Of a stretch of 42,709 nucleotides of DNA, positions 1 to 7,194 are shown piece after piece (position 1 is the first letter of the stretch; each line of letters starts with the position of its first letter). Both the position numbers and the translations under genes were made by a program. Origin of the DNA: a virus. The stretch covers positions 1 to 42,709 of the IMG/VR virus record IMGVR_UViG_3300036900_000162; one strand, written 5' to 3'. Under the pieces are notes generated by a model that had not been told where the DNA came from, made no database searches, and worked only from the letters and a program-made list of their open reading frames with translations.

Positions 1-127
1 GAGATATGGACGGCAATGTCGTCCATTGGTGGCAGCTTGATCGAGTCGAATACCTGCCGCCCGCTCCTCCAAAGGAATATCGGCATTGCACCGAATGCGG
101 GTTACATCAGATTCGCACGAGCGGTGC
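1..127. repeat. Terminal direct repeat, left copy
   Basis: The first 127 bases are identical to the last 127 bases of the window. A gene continues in frame across the join, so this is best read as assembly overlap of a circular (or circularly permuted) molecule, not a biological long terminal repeat. The length of 127 equals a k-mer size commonly used by short-read assemblers. Confidence 0.95.
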
Positions 128-158
128 GCCGGATTGCGAATGGTGGCCGCGCTCATGA
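1..158 (+). CDS. Small Cys-rich protein, 3' part of a gene that crosses the contig join
   Basis: This is the C-terminal part of a 61-residue protein whose start lies near the right end of the window (ATG at 42555). Read across the join, the protein has a CTECG motif followed by a later Cys (PDCEWW), which suggests a small zinc-binding fold. Position 6 has an internal ATG that could also start a 50-residue form, but it has no convincing ribosome binding site, whereas 42555 has GGAG at good spacing. The stop overlaps the next gene's start in an ATGA arrangement, as is usual in this operon. Function is unknown. Confidence 0.75.
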   Translation, partial: DMDGNVVHWWQLDRVEYLPPAPPKEYRHCTECGLHQIRTSGAPDCEWWPRS

Positions 159-730
159 TAAAACAGGACTGCATTCACGATCACTTGATGAAGCTCGGCA
201 CTCGGTGGGCGTGTAGTCTATGCGGCGAGTTGTTCCGAATGGCACCGGACGAACCGGAATCGCCTCTCTCTGGTGTTGTCTGGAAGTCAGGTTCCGCTGA
301 TGGCGAACCGTGGGCTGAAGTCGCGCTGGGGCCGATGGTAATGACCGAGGACGAGAACTTCGTGCATATCCGCCCGGCCTTCGATCCCGCTTCTATCCCC
401 GACTGCCCGCGCTGTGGGGCTCAGCACTGGCCGCAGTGTCCATCGGAGAAATCGTCTTGTCTCAAGGAGGTGATGCCCGATGCACGAAGCTCTGGAGGTT
501 CAGGAGCGAACGGAACGACTGTAGCTTCGCCCCCTTCCGCTGCCGGAGGACCAAACCGAGGTGGTAACTCGGGCAACCAGGCACCCGAGGTGTCGGGAGG
601 GGGCGGACTCACTCAGATTGAGGCCAGTCACCCGCGTTTGGAGGATGGATTGCGCGATGCTCTGAAACTCATCGCTATAGGACCCCCGCTTGAGATGCAC
701 AATAGCAAAGTCGCCTCGTGGGCCAGTTGA
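155..730 (+). CDS. Cys-rich protein with a low-complexity tail
   Basis: The product has 191 residues. The start was chosen at 155 because its ATG overlaps the previous stop (ATGA) and the first residues read as a normal small-phage-protein N-terminus. The N-terminal half has two Cys pairs (CSLCGE near residue 20; CPRCG near residue 88), suggesting one or two zinc knuckles. From about residue 105 the protein is Gly/Ser/Pro/Asn-rich and probably disordered. A strong ribosome binding site (AAGGAGGTG) lies inside the gene near 464-472, in front of an in-frame ATG at 473, so an internal start making the disordered tail alone is possible. I do not recognise the family. Confidence 0.6.
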   Translation: MIKQDCIHDHLMKLGTRWACSLCGELFRMAPDEPESPLSGVVWKSGSADGEPWAEVALGPMVMTEDENFVHIRPAFDPASIPDCPRCGAQHWPQCPSEKSSCLKEVMPDARSSGGSGANGTTVASPPSAAGGPNRGGNSGNQAPEVSGGGGLTQIEASHPRLEDGLRDALKLIAIGPPLEMHNSKVASWAS

Positions 731-882
731 TTGCGTCCAAAGCGCTTGAGCGGCATCCAGTGGAAACGCCCGATTCGCTTGGGGTCTGCGGCGACACCGT
801 CTCGCTCAACGGCGTTAAGTGGCGTTGTACGAAACCTGCGGATCATCGCTGCCACGAGAGAAGTCCGGACAAAGACGACTAA
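718..882 (+). CDS. Small zinc-finger-like protein
   Basis: A GTG start at 718 gives 54 residues and overlaps the end of the previous gene. The C-terminal half has the spacing C-x(10)-W-x-C-x(4)-DH-x(2)-CH. This resembles the short Cys/His knuckle found in many small phage proteins (a Cys, then WxC, then a P-x-x-H...H segment), so zinc binding is likely. An in-frame TAG lies just upstream, which limits the choice of start to 718 or a TTG at 727. No clear Shine-Dalgarno is visible. Function is unknown. Confidence 0.55.
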   Translation: MGQLIASKALERHPVETPDSLGVCGDTVSLNGVKWRCTKPADHRCHERSPDKDD

Positions 883-887
883 CGCAT

Positions 888-1151
888 ATGGGTATGTTCA
901 ACTGGGTAACGGTTCCCGACGAGGTGAAGTGCGTAAAGTGCGGATTTGACCTCGGCGGTACTCGGGGCGGATGGCAGACGAAGGACTGCAGACAGGAGTT
1001 GTCGTGCGAGATGGTCTCCTATATCGACTGTAGCGAGTTCTACGCCCCATGCCCGAAGTGCAAGCACTGGAACGAGTACAGGCGTACTCGCGCGAATTCG
1101 CTAGCCGATTTCGAGATAGCACCGGTGAGTCGATCAGCAGGTACACCATGA
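888..1151 (+). CDS. Small phage zinc-ribbon-like protein (MGMF family)
   Basis: The product has 87 residues. The N-terminus MGMFNWVTVP, followed shortly by a Cys pair (CVKCG) and a WQTKDC stretch, is the hallmark of a common unnamed phage protein family that starts MG(M/L)FD.V and contains a (F/W)QTKDL-type motif. A second Cys cluster (CSEFYAPCPKCKHW) completes a probable zinc-binding module. The upstream longer frame was rejected because the MGMF start matches the family. The stop overlaps the next start (ATGA). The family's job is not known; its place is in the rightward small-protein cascade. Confidence 0.75.
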   Translation: MGMFNWVTVPDEVKCVKCGFDLGGTRGGWQTKDCRQELSCEMVSYIDCSEFYAPCPKCKHWNEYRRTRANSLADFEIAPVSRSAGTP

Positions 1152-1312
1152 TTCCCGCTCAACAGTTGGTGGCTCATTTCTTAGATCTGTATGGTCATGA
1201 GACCGCCCACTTGACACGGGATCAGCAAATGGATCTCGCGTTGCAACTCGCTCAGGAGTTCAACCGCGTGGCGGGTGAGATTCTGGCCGAACGCATGGCG
1301 GAGGGTTCATGA
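1148..1312 (+). CDS. Hypothetical small helical protein
   Basis: The product has 54 residues, with the ATG overlapping the previous stop. The sequence is mostly helix-forming (QQLVAHFLDLYGHE, then a long DLALQLAQEF segment), without Cys or membrane segments. The next gene again overlaps its stop by four bases. A longer in-frame reading from 1049 exists, but it would lie over the previous gene. I do not recognise it. Confidence 0.65.
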   Translation: MIPAQQLVAHFLDLYGHETAHLTRDQQMDLALQLAQEFNRVAGEILAERMAEGS

Positions 1313-1614
1313 ATACACCAGAGATCCAAGTCCCGCCACCGTATCTAGACCCGCAGGTTCAGCGGCCACATGCTCAGCTTTACAATGTCCTCAAGGAACT
1401 GCGTGACGAGTTCCAGGCCGACAACCTGCCTGTCGAGGAAGCCTTGGCAATCCTGGCGTTGGAACTGATTAGCGTGGAGTTCGCCGCCCGCTACCGGCCT
1501 GAACATCTACGCAGGAAACTCGCTGCGATTCCACGGGCGAAAGAGCGGCTAATGGAGCGTCGCAAGCAAGAAATGGCCGAGAGACGCTCGGATAGCGGAA
1601 CAGGTGAACTATGA
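1309..1614 (+). CDS. Hypothetical protein
   Basis: The product has 101 residues, starting with ATG inside the preceding stop. After a proline-rich N-terminus it is strongly helical, and the C-terminus is charged, ending in SGTGEL. The 13-bp sequence that encodes SGT(G) recurs exactly at the end of the next gene (1593-1605 and 1784-1796), a curious local duplication. No family is recognised. Confidence 0.65.
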   Translation: MNTPEIQVPPPYLDPQVQRPHAQLYNVLKELRDEFQADNLPVEEALAILALELISVEFAARYRPEHLRRKLAAIPRAKERLMERRKQEMAERRSDSGTGEL

Positions 1615-1799
1615 TGATGCTCTACACTGACGGCTCAATGGAAGTCTGGCCAGAGTGGGTTAGTACTGTTCCTCAGAACCAATGGAACAACGACCAAATC
1701 CAGTGGATGGTCGATCATCAAACGAAGGTTCTACGGCTCCAGCGGGAGGCCGCGCAGAGAATCGGCGGTGATCAGGGCCAGCCTAGCGGAACAGGTTGA
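1611..1799 (+). CDS. Hypothetical Trp-rich small protein, last gene of the rightward operon
   Basis: The product has 62 residues and begins MMMLYTDGSMEVWPEW. It contains four tryptophans in the first 40 residues and then an amphipathic helix. It is the last plus-strand gene before the convergent lysis operon; its TGA abuts the TAG of the holin gene with no spacer, so no intergenic terminator separates the two operons. Function is unknown. Confidence 0.6.
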   Translation: MMMLYTDGSMEVWPEWVSTVPQNQWNNDQIQWMVDHQTKVLRLQREAAQRIGGDQGQPSGTG

Positions 1800-2318
1800 C
1801 TAGGGCTGCTTCGCAATCTCGGTGAGCGCCTTCGTTTTGTCGTCCGAGCCGCGGCTGGATCCGAAGTAGTACCCCATGATGAGAATCCACACCGTCCCCA
1901 AGCTGCCGACCATCGAGTAAATCGTGGCGCGGTTCTCAGCCGGGATCGGAATGAAGTTTAGCGCCGTCAGTGCTCCGAAGAATCCTGCGGTGACCCCGTA
2001 GGCCAGAATGTGTGGGGTCGAATCCTTGACTGCGATCTCACGAGCTCGGGCGTTCGCGGTGTCATCAAAGGCCAGCTTCTCCTGATCGATTCCCAGCTGC
2101 GCCATATGCGCTTGAAAGTCGTTATCCGCCTGTTTCAGCTTCAGGAGGATGTCCGGGTCGGTCGAGGTGATCGCCGCTTCCATGGCCTTAGGATCGCTCG
2201 TACCGAGGGCCTTGGAGAGCAAGCTCCCGGCGAGCCCTCCGAAAGGTCCGCCGATCGCGGTGCCGAGCAGCGGGGCGACAGTCGCGAGGACTGATTTAGC
2301 GGTTTGACCAAAGTTCAT
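1800..2318 (-). CDS. Holin of the 3TM / gene-transfer-agent type
   Basis: The product has 172 residues. The N-terminus (residues about 12-38) is a Gly/Ala-rich hydrophobic segment with GTAIGGPFGGLAGSLL, typical of the family described as holins of three transmembrane segments for gene-transfer-agent release. A charged helical middle follows, then two clear membrane segments near residues 118-140 and 144-165. Its expected role is to form lesions in the inner membrane so that the endolysin can reach the wall. The start at 2318 overlaps the endolysin stop (ATGA); a longer reading upstream would run through the endolysin gene. It is the last gene of the leftward block and ends with TAG. Confidence 0.82.
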   Translation of the reverse strand: MNFGQTAKSVLATVAPLLGTAIGGPFGGLAGSLLSKALGTSDPKAMEAAITSTDPDILLKLKQADNDFQAHMAQLGIDQEKLAFDDTANARAREIAVKDSTPHILAYGVTAGFFGALTALNFIPIPAENRATIYSMVGSLGTVWILIMGYYFGSSRGSDDKTKALTEIAKQP

Positions 2319-2725
2319 GAAGGAACTCCCGTCAGCAGGATCTTCGAAAGGCGGTCGTAGCGTTCGGCGAGCTCCGGATTGGTCACGTGGCATTCGGAAG
2401 CCGCAGTTACCCAGGCTTGCCGCCCCAGCGCTTCGATCATCTTGGGAAATGCGAGTAGCCCATGGAGCCCATCGTTGAAGGCGATATCGAGGCACACGGA
2501 CTGCCGAATCTCGTCCAGCTCCGCGTACCACGCATAGCCGGCGAGCGTCTCGTGAAGCTCCTCGAGCTGCGCGGCGAGCAATGCCGCAGCGGCACGCTGA
2601 CTGATGCCGGAGTCGATATTCCAGCCATAGCCCACCGTCCAGTGCCCCTCCGTATCCCGGTAGGCATGGGCACGAAAGCCCTCTTCCGTCCGTAATCGCG
2701 GGAAGGCTGCGTCAATGGCACTCAT
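2315..2725 (-). CDS. Endolysin, T4-lysozyme-like muramidase (GH24)
   Basis: The product has 136 residues. The N-terminal EEGFRAHAYRDTEGHWTVGYG block matches the active-site region of T4-type lysozymes, giving probable catalytic residues Glu15, Asp24 and Thr30. It should cleave the MurNAc-GlcNAc bond in peptidoglycan. There is no signal sequence, so it needs the adjacent holin for export. The ATG at 2725 was preferred over a GTG/ATG further upstream because it overlaps the preceding stop (ATGA) and has an AAGGAA ribosome binding site. Confidence 0.9.
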   Translation of the reverse strand: MSAIDAAFPRLRTEEGFRAHAYRDTEGHWTVGYGWNIDSGISQRAAAALLAAQLEELHETLAGYAWYAELDEIRQSVCLDIAFNDGLHGLLAFPKMIEALGRQAWVTAASECHVTNPELAERYDRLSKILLTGVPS

Positions 2726-2832
2726 CGTTTGCGTTCCTTCAACTTCTGCTTGCGACACTCGTTAACGCGCGCGAACCATTCCGCGACCTCGCGGGGACTC
2801 AGCGGACGGCTGTAGGGAAGCGGGGATTTCAC
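2722..2832 (-). CDS. Very small basic protein of the lysis cluster
   Basis: The product has 36 residues, with a GTG start overlapping the upstream stop (GTGA). It is Pro/Arg/Lys-rich with the core SPREVAEWFARV and a strongly basic C-terminus. It has no signal peptide or membrane segment, so it is not an obvious spanin. Tight overlap on both sides supports translation. Function is unknown. Confidence 0.5.
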   Translation of the reverse strand: MKSPLPYSRPLSPREVAEWFARVNECRKQKLKERKR

Positions 2833-3074
2833 GCGTGCGGCGGGGTCAATGGCGTTGGCAATGCGTTCTTGCCCGCGAGATAAATCAGGAGTGCCAACAG
2901 CGCCACGCCCAGGAGCCACGCGAGCCGTTTCAGTACTGACTGTCCGACTTCGGCGTAAACCTGTACCAACGCATGCTTGGCGGCCTTCTTGGCGATGTAA
3001 TCGATTTCCTCCTCCGTAAGGCGGATGCCTCGGACATCGTAAGTCCCGCTATCATCATCTAGCTCGGGCTTCAT
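2829..3074 (-). CDS. Single-pass membrane protein of the lysis cluster
   Basis: The product has 81 residues. A charged cytoplasmic N-terminal half with RLTEEEIDYIAKKAAKHA leads into one membrane segment (LAWLLGVALLALLIYLAG, about residues 51-68) and a short Pro/Thr tail. Proteins of this shape, next to holin and endolysin genes, are common in podovirus genomes and may be accessory holins, antiholins or inner-membrane spanin-like partners; the sequence alone does not decide. The next gene overlaps it by four bases. Confidence 0.7.
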   Translation of the reverse strand: MKPELDDDSGTYDVRGIRLTEEEIDYIAKKAAKHALVQVYAEVGQSVLKRLAWLLGVALLALLIYLAGKNALPTPLTPPHA

Positions 3075-3109
3075 CGTGCTATGCTTGAGTAAACGACAGG
3101 AAAGGGACC

Positions 3110-3208
3110 ATGATTACAGTCTTTATCGTCGGATTCATCGTGGGGGCTGTTAGCATGTGGAGCCTGATGCGTTGGGCTCACGAGCGCGAACAAATGCCAA
3201 GGGATTGA
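3110..3208 (+). CDS. 32-residue membrane peptide, reversed within the late operon
   Basis: The ATG at 3110 follows a good ribosome binding site (GGAAAGGG). The peptide has an N-terminal hydrophobic segment (ITVFIVGFIVGAVSMWSLM) and a charged end (RWAHEREQMPRD). It sits in the gap between the lysis membrane-protein gene and the tailspike gene, on the opposite strand to both, and ends two bases before the tailspike stop. It may be an independently expressed moron or a lysis modulator. A possible -10 (TATGCT at 3080) lacks a good -35. Confidence 0.5.
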   Translation: MITVFIVGFIVGAVSMWSLMRWAHEREQMPRD

Positions 3209-3210
3209 TC

Positions 3211-5028
3211 TCATAGCGCAAGCGATAACCCCGCGACTGAAGTGTAGTCCTGCCACAAAACGGCCACCCCGCGCATGAAAATACTAGTGGTCGCCGCGCC
3301 TGAACGTCCGATCGTCATCGACATTGTGATTACATTCGAGGCAATCGTTCCGGTGATCCCGCATGAGGTGATATCGAAAGACGCTGGGGTCTGAACGACC
3401 TTCGCTAGTACACTTCCGGAAGCCGTACCTAACGTAATCGCGGCGGTACTGAAGTCTGCATAGAACGGGAGAAACTCCTGAATACGAGCACCCCAGGAAT
3501 TCCCATTGGCAGCCGAACTGTTCAACTGTCCGTTGAACTCGAGCACCGCCCCGACTCCCTGTTGGTTGGCAATACCGGCAGCGGGAGTGACCACTTTCAC
3601 TAACGGCAATATCCCGGGGGACGCGCCTCCCGTAAGAGTGGTCACCTGCTGAGGGACCCGCAATTCATGCCGATCCTGGAAGATGTCGTATTCGTAGTCG
3701 CTCGAACGAAAGTGCACATCCGAGCAATTGGGCAGAATGTAGGCGAGTTTGGAACCAGTGAACTGGATATCGCCATTCAGGATATAGGCTTTGTCCAGGT
3801 TGGTATGGAACCAGACATCCTTGAGCGAAGTGGAAGACACGGTCGTGTTGGTCGCGACATCGGCGGCAAGGAGCTGTTTGGTTACCGACTGCGTCAAGAA
3901 CAGGCGAATTTCAGAGCCTAAAATCGCACTCGTGTCCCGTAGTCGAATACAGTTGCCAGAGACGCCCGTTCCCAATTCGACGTTATAGGTACTGCTCTGA
4001 AAGGTCCCTTGTATGTCCAGCGCTGTCGCAACGGCTTCGACAATGGCGCTAAATTTCCCTCCTACATACGCACCTTGTATTAGGTGACCCGCGCTCGCAG
4101 CCCCTCCGCTGCCGCTGATGAAACCGTCGAAGTTGAACTTCCCGACATCGGTTGTGATGAGCGCGGGCCCATTGGCCAAAGAGAACAAGGAGGCGGAAAC
4201 CAGGTTGTCCCCGCAAGAATGATCGCTCAGCAATGCGTTCACGGGCGAGGAGTACGGGAAGGGAACAGCGCTGTGAGCGGTGAATATGGTTGAAATGTCT
4301 GCTGTATAGGTGCACTGCGACGTATGCACGCTGTCTTCGCCGCCAAAGTTCCAGAACGCTACGGTCCCGTTGCCGCCATTAGCGGTCGCATCCGAGGGAA
4401 TCGTGATATAGAGACGTTCGAACTTTTGCTGAACGTTTGAGTTGTAGGCGACATTGACGCTGCTGACGCCTGTATAAATGCCGGCGCCGCATTGGCCGGA
4501 AACCCCTACAAGGTTAATGTCCCGGATCTGCAGCCCCTGAGATTGGCTGCACTCAATGATGGCCTTATTCTTCCCCGGAGATCCCTGGATCACCGTATTG
4601 AAAACACCGGCCCCCTGTAAGATCAGACCATCCCGTTGAATCACCAATCCGTTAGCCGCTTTGGTGTGACTGTCGCGGGTGTTGGTCAAGTTCAAGAAAG
4701 AAATGACGATCAGGCCGCCGGGAAGCGTGACGACTTGAGGTCTGCCCGTAGCCGCGGCCGCATCACAACACGCCTGCAGATAGACCGTGACATCATCCGT
4801 GCTCGTGCCGTTGAGAATGTTCGGGATAAAGTCGGTCGGGACGTATCGCAGCAAAAAGTAAGGCGCATAGGCATAGTTGACCGGCGTAACCCCGGCTGCG
4901 ATCTCGGCAGCCGTGCGGATGCGCGAGTCGTCATGCTGAAACGTCAAGATATTGTTGACGGTTTCAGCGATTCGGCGTTGCGCCGTCAGAATATCCGGGT
5001 GGCTTTTTGCCAGTAACGGGAGGGTCAC
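3211..5028 (-). CDS. Tailspike / tail fibre protein with beta-helix-like body
   Basis: The product has 605 residues from a GTG start preceded by GGGGAGAG. After about 75 residues of a possible virion-binding head domain, the segment STDDVTVYLQACCDAAAATG...VVTLPGG (about 77-105) matches the start of pectate-lyase-fold tailspikes, where a DD..A.Q.A.D.A...G..V.LP.G pattern begins the parallel beta-helix. The following 300 residues are rich in short beta repeats (LQIRDINLVG, GIYTGV). The C-terminal 100 residues are beta-rich and probably trimerise. No enzymatic residues can be assigned. Its expected role is receptor recognition and perhaps depolymerisation of a surface polysaccharide. It is usually the most variable phage gene. 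Confidence 0.8.
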   Translation of the reverse strand: MTLPLLAKSHPDILTAQRRIAETVNNILTFQHDDSRIRTAAEIAAGVTPVNYAYAPYFLLRYVPTDFIPNILNGTSTDDVTVYLQACCDAAAATGRPQVVTLPGGLIVISFLNLTNTRDSHTKAANGLVIQRDGLILQGAGVFNTVIQGSPGKNKAIIECSQSQGLQIRDINLVGVSGQCGAGIYTGVSSVNVAYNSNVQQKFERLYITIPSDATANGGNGTVAFWNFGGEDSVHTSQCTYTADISTIFTAHSAVPFPYSSPVNALLSDHSCGDNLVSASLFSLANGPALITTDVGKFNFDGFISGSGGAASAGHLIQGAYVGGKFSAIVEAVATALDIQGTFQSSTYNVELGTGVSGNCIRLRDTSAILGSEIRLFLTQSVTKQLLAADVATNTTVSSTSLKDVWFHTNLDKAYILNGDIQFTGSKLAYILPNCSDVHFRSSDYEYDIFQDRHELRVPQQVTTLTGGASPGILPLVKVVTPAAGIANQQGVGAVLEFNGQLNSSAANGNSWGARIQEFLPFYADFSTAAITLGTASGSVLAKVVQTPASFDITSCGITGTIASNVITMSMTIGRSGAATTSIFMRGVAVLWQDYTSVAGLSLAL

Positions 5029-5036
5029 GCTAGACT
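5007..5036 (+). promoter_or_regulatory. Candidate sigma70-type promoter for the plus-strand lipoprotein cassette
   Basis: TTGCCA at 5007-5012 and TAGACT at 5031-5036 are separated by 18 bp, about 28 bp upstream of the lipoprotein ATG. It lies over the start of the tailspike gene on the other strand. The call is by eye; the -10 matches four of six consensus bases. Confidence 0.4.
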
Positions 5037-5064
5037 CTCCCCAGAACAGGCCACGGGAGGCGTT

Positions 5065-5271
5065 ATGACAAAAATAGGGGTCGCTCTATCCTTCCTCATG
5101 CTCACCGGGTGCGTGAGCGAAAAGACCACCCTGCGCAATGAGCGCGGCCAGGTGGTGCAGTGCAACCAGTGGGGCTTCGGAGTCATCGGAGCGCCGGTTG
5201 CGATCGCTGAACACGCTGACTGCGTAAAGAAAGCGAAGGCGGCCGGGTATTCGGACGCGCCGAAGCCCTGA
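5065..5271 (+). CDS. Small lipoprotein (putative moron)
   Basis: The product has 68 residues, with an N-terminal signal peptide (MTKIGVALSFLML) ending in a lipobox LTGC, so Cys16 would be lipidated and the mature 53-residue protein anchored in the membrane. The mature part has two further Cys residues. Start support is good: GGGAGG precedes the ATG. It lies on the plus strand between two minus-strand virion genes. Similar small phage lipoproteins with a lipobox followed by E-K-T-T-L-x-N are widespread. They could be outer-membrane spanins (Rz1-like) or superinfection-exclusion/lysogenic-conversion proteins; the lack of Pro enrichment argues mildly against Rz1. Confidence 0.78.
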   Translation: MTKIGVALSFLMLTGCVSEKTTLRNERGQVVQCNQWGFGVIGAPVAIAEHADCVKKAKAAGYSDAPKP

Positions 5272-5274
5272 TAT

Positions 5275-5418
5275 ATGCCCCCGTGGCTGTGGTCACTGCT
5301 CCTGCGCCCGTTCGCGGCGATCTTGATCTTGGCGCTCATTGTTCGGCCGATTGCCCGATTCATTGTTAAGCGGGTTCCCCCCAAGTGGCGATCACGGCTG
5401 TTGCGCCGGCTGAACTAA
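5275..5418 (+). CDS. Small basic membrane protein, partner of the lipoprotein
   Basis: The product has 47 residues. There is one membrane segment (LLLRPFAAILILALIVRPIA) and then a very basic tail (VKRVPPKWRSRLLRRLN). It begins three bases after the lipoprotein stop, so the two genes form one small operon. Its 3' end overlaps the convergent virion gene by 27 bases. A lipoprotein plus a small inner-membrane protein recalls spanin pairs in outline only. Function is unknown. Confidence 0.55.
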   Translation: MPPWLWSLLLRPFAAILILALIVRPIARFIVKRVPPKWRSRLLRRLN

Positions 5419-7194
5419 CGCCCGGGTGCCCGCCAGTCCCGGCAGAGTTCCGTACTGCCCCGCACGACCGAGCGCGTTCAACGCAGTGGTGCCCATGAGG
5501 CTGGGCACATAGTTCGGCGTCGCCAGGGCCGCCTGCCCTGCGCCTGATAAGATCCCCTTACGCACGGCCCACGGGGTAACCGAGGCACCGAGCGCCCCGA
5601 GTGCGCCCAGGGGATGGCCCGCAATCAGTGCACCGAGCGCCCCGCCGCCCCCGATGGTGGCCGCGAGTTTCGATACACCCGCGCCGCTTTTTGGCACTCT
5701 TGAGGCTTCCCCGAACTGATCCGCGAATTGCGCGACCTTCTGAAACCCACCCGTCAGAGGTGCATCTTTGCGGTACTGTGAGGCCAAGCGGATCGCGTCA
5801 ATGTGGTTGCCCTTCAGGGCGCCCAACGCCGTGTAGCCTTTGGCAATCGTGGTGCGGGCGTCCTGCCACGCGTTGGCGAGATCGGGCGTGAGATTGCGTT
5901 GAATGAGATCGCCCATGGCATCCGCTGCCGCTCGTTGAGCGCGGGCGAGCTCGAGCGCTTGAGAGTCTCCGCCGAATCCGGCCTTGAAATTGGACTTGGC
6001 GCGCTCGTTCAGGAAGCGATACAGGCCGACCGCGTCCTTCGCGTCGAAGTTCGGCTGCAGCAGGGAGTCGGCGAGGTCTTTGACCTTCTGGTTCGCCTGT
6101 GCGCCGATGCCCGGCGCGGCTTTCTCCAGGTCTGCGCCCATCTGCGTGAGGTTTGCGATGGCGTCGATGTACGGCTGATCGGCCGCCATGTTGCCGGCCT
6201 TCTCAACTGTGCCGTAAATCGAGCCGGCATTCTTGATGACGCTGCGAATCGCTGGACGGGTGAGCGGCTGATTCGTGGGAAGGTTCAAATCTCCCGCCAC
6301 CAGTCGATCGCTGACGCGAGCATTGCTCGCTTCCGCCGCTTGGCGAGTGGCCGCCTTCCCCGCGATGCTTTCCGCAGCTGTGGCGAGCCCGCTGTCATTG
6401 ACCGCCGTCGGAGGCACGACGTAGCCCGCTGCACGGCTTTGCGCGAGGATTGCATCGCGCGCGCTGTTCAATGACTGCTCGGCGTTGGCCGCCGCTTGGC
6501 GAGCCGCAAGACGATTGCTAACCGCCCCCGCGACCTTGTTTCCTAGGTACTGCCCGCCCGCGCTCAATACACCGCCTAAGGCCGTATTAGTGAGCGTTTC
6601 GCCCGTGCTGGTAGAAGGCTGCAGTAGCCCCATGCCCGCCCCTAGCAGCCCCGCTCCGGTCACCGTATTGGCTCCCGGAATGGCGAGCGTGGGAAGCGTG
6701 TTCAGAATGCCGCTCGTCAGGTTCCCGAACTTCCCAGCACCGGTATTCATCAGCGGCGCATCGAGGGCCCGGGAGTTCGCCACATCCTGACGGGAGACGA
6801 GCGTTCCGAAGCCGCCCTTGTCACCGGTGATGAGCCCCGATAGAGAAGGTGCGCGATAGGTTGGAACGAACTGCCCTGCCCCGCGCAGAAGATCCATGTC
6901 GGCTTTCCCGGCACCGGCGAGAAACCGGTTCATGCCCTGTGAAAGCGGAATACCGGTATCCAAGCCGAACGGCCGCAGCGTGCCGCTGCCGGCGCTGGGG
7001 TCGATGGCCGCCTTGGCTTGCGGCGAATTGGTGGGAACCGTCTGGCCGTCGGCGGTGACATCCAAACTCCTGCCGGTGCCGTATTTCGGTGCGGACTGAG
7101 AGCGGATGTAGTCCGCGAGCTGTTTCGCGCCCGCAGTGTCCCCGGCGGCGTCTGCTTTCTGTAGCGCCGCGTAGGCTTCGGTGAGGTCAGCCAT
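5392..7194 (-). CDS. Internal virion / DNA-ejection protein, 600 residues
   Basis: The N-terminus (AYAALQKADAAGDTAGAKQLADYI) is a short helical repeat seen in several phage virion proteins. The region from about 165 to 235 is Gly/Ala-rich and hydrophobic with several LLGAGMGLL-type stretches, and a second such stretch lies near 510-545. Long helices lie between them. Large, helical, Gly/Ala-rich proteins encoded next to the tail module are typical ejection proteins of podoviruses, which leave the head and form a channel through the envelope. The start abuts the upstream stop with no gap. I infer the role from composition and place, not from a recognised domain. Confidence 0.65.
   Translation of the reverse strand: MADLTEAYAALQKADAAGDTAGAKQLADYIRSQSAPKYGTGRSLDVTADGQTVPTNSPQAKAAIDPSAGSGTLRPFGLDTGIPLSQGMNRFLAGAGKADMDLLRGAGQFVPTYRAPSLSGLITGDKGGFGTLVSRQDVANSRALDAPLMNTGAGKFGNLTSGILNTLPTLAIPGANTVTGAGLLGAGMGLLQPSTSTGETLTNTALGGVLSAGGQYLGNKVAGAVSNRLAARQAAANAEQSLNSARDAILAQSRAAGYVVPPTAVNDSGLATAAESIAGKAATRQAAEASNARVSDRLVAGDLNLPTNQPLTRPAIRSVIKNAGSIYGTVEKAGNMAADQPYIDAIANLTQMGADLEKAAPGIGAQANQKVKDLADSLLQPNFDAKDAVGLYRFLNERAKSNFKAGFGGDSQALELARAQRAAADAMGDLIQRNLTPDLANAWQDARTTIAKGYTALGALKGNHIDAIRLASQYRKDAPLTGGFQKVAQFADQFGEASRVPKSGAGVSKLAATIGGGGALGALIAGHPLGALGALGASVTPWAVRKGILSGAGQAALATPNYVPSLMGTTALNALGRAGQYGTLPGLAGTRALVQPAQQP

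Noticed and set aside
480-524. 14-codon peptide (MHEALEVQERTERL) after a strong ribosome binding site
   Set aside because: The site may serve the in-frame ATG at 473 inside the larger gene; too short to support on its own.
5025-5384. 119-residue minus-strand frame between the tailspike and internal virion gene
   Set aside because: It lies opposite a lipoprotein with a clear lipobox and ribosome binding site, and its own sequence shows no family features.
5803-6474. Long open plus-strand frame opposite the internal virion protein
   Set aside because: High-GC codon bias keeps the antisense frame open; composition is Arg/Leu/Gly mirror-like and there is no ribosome binding site.
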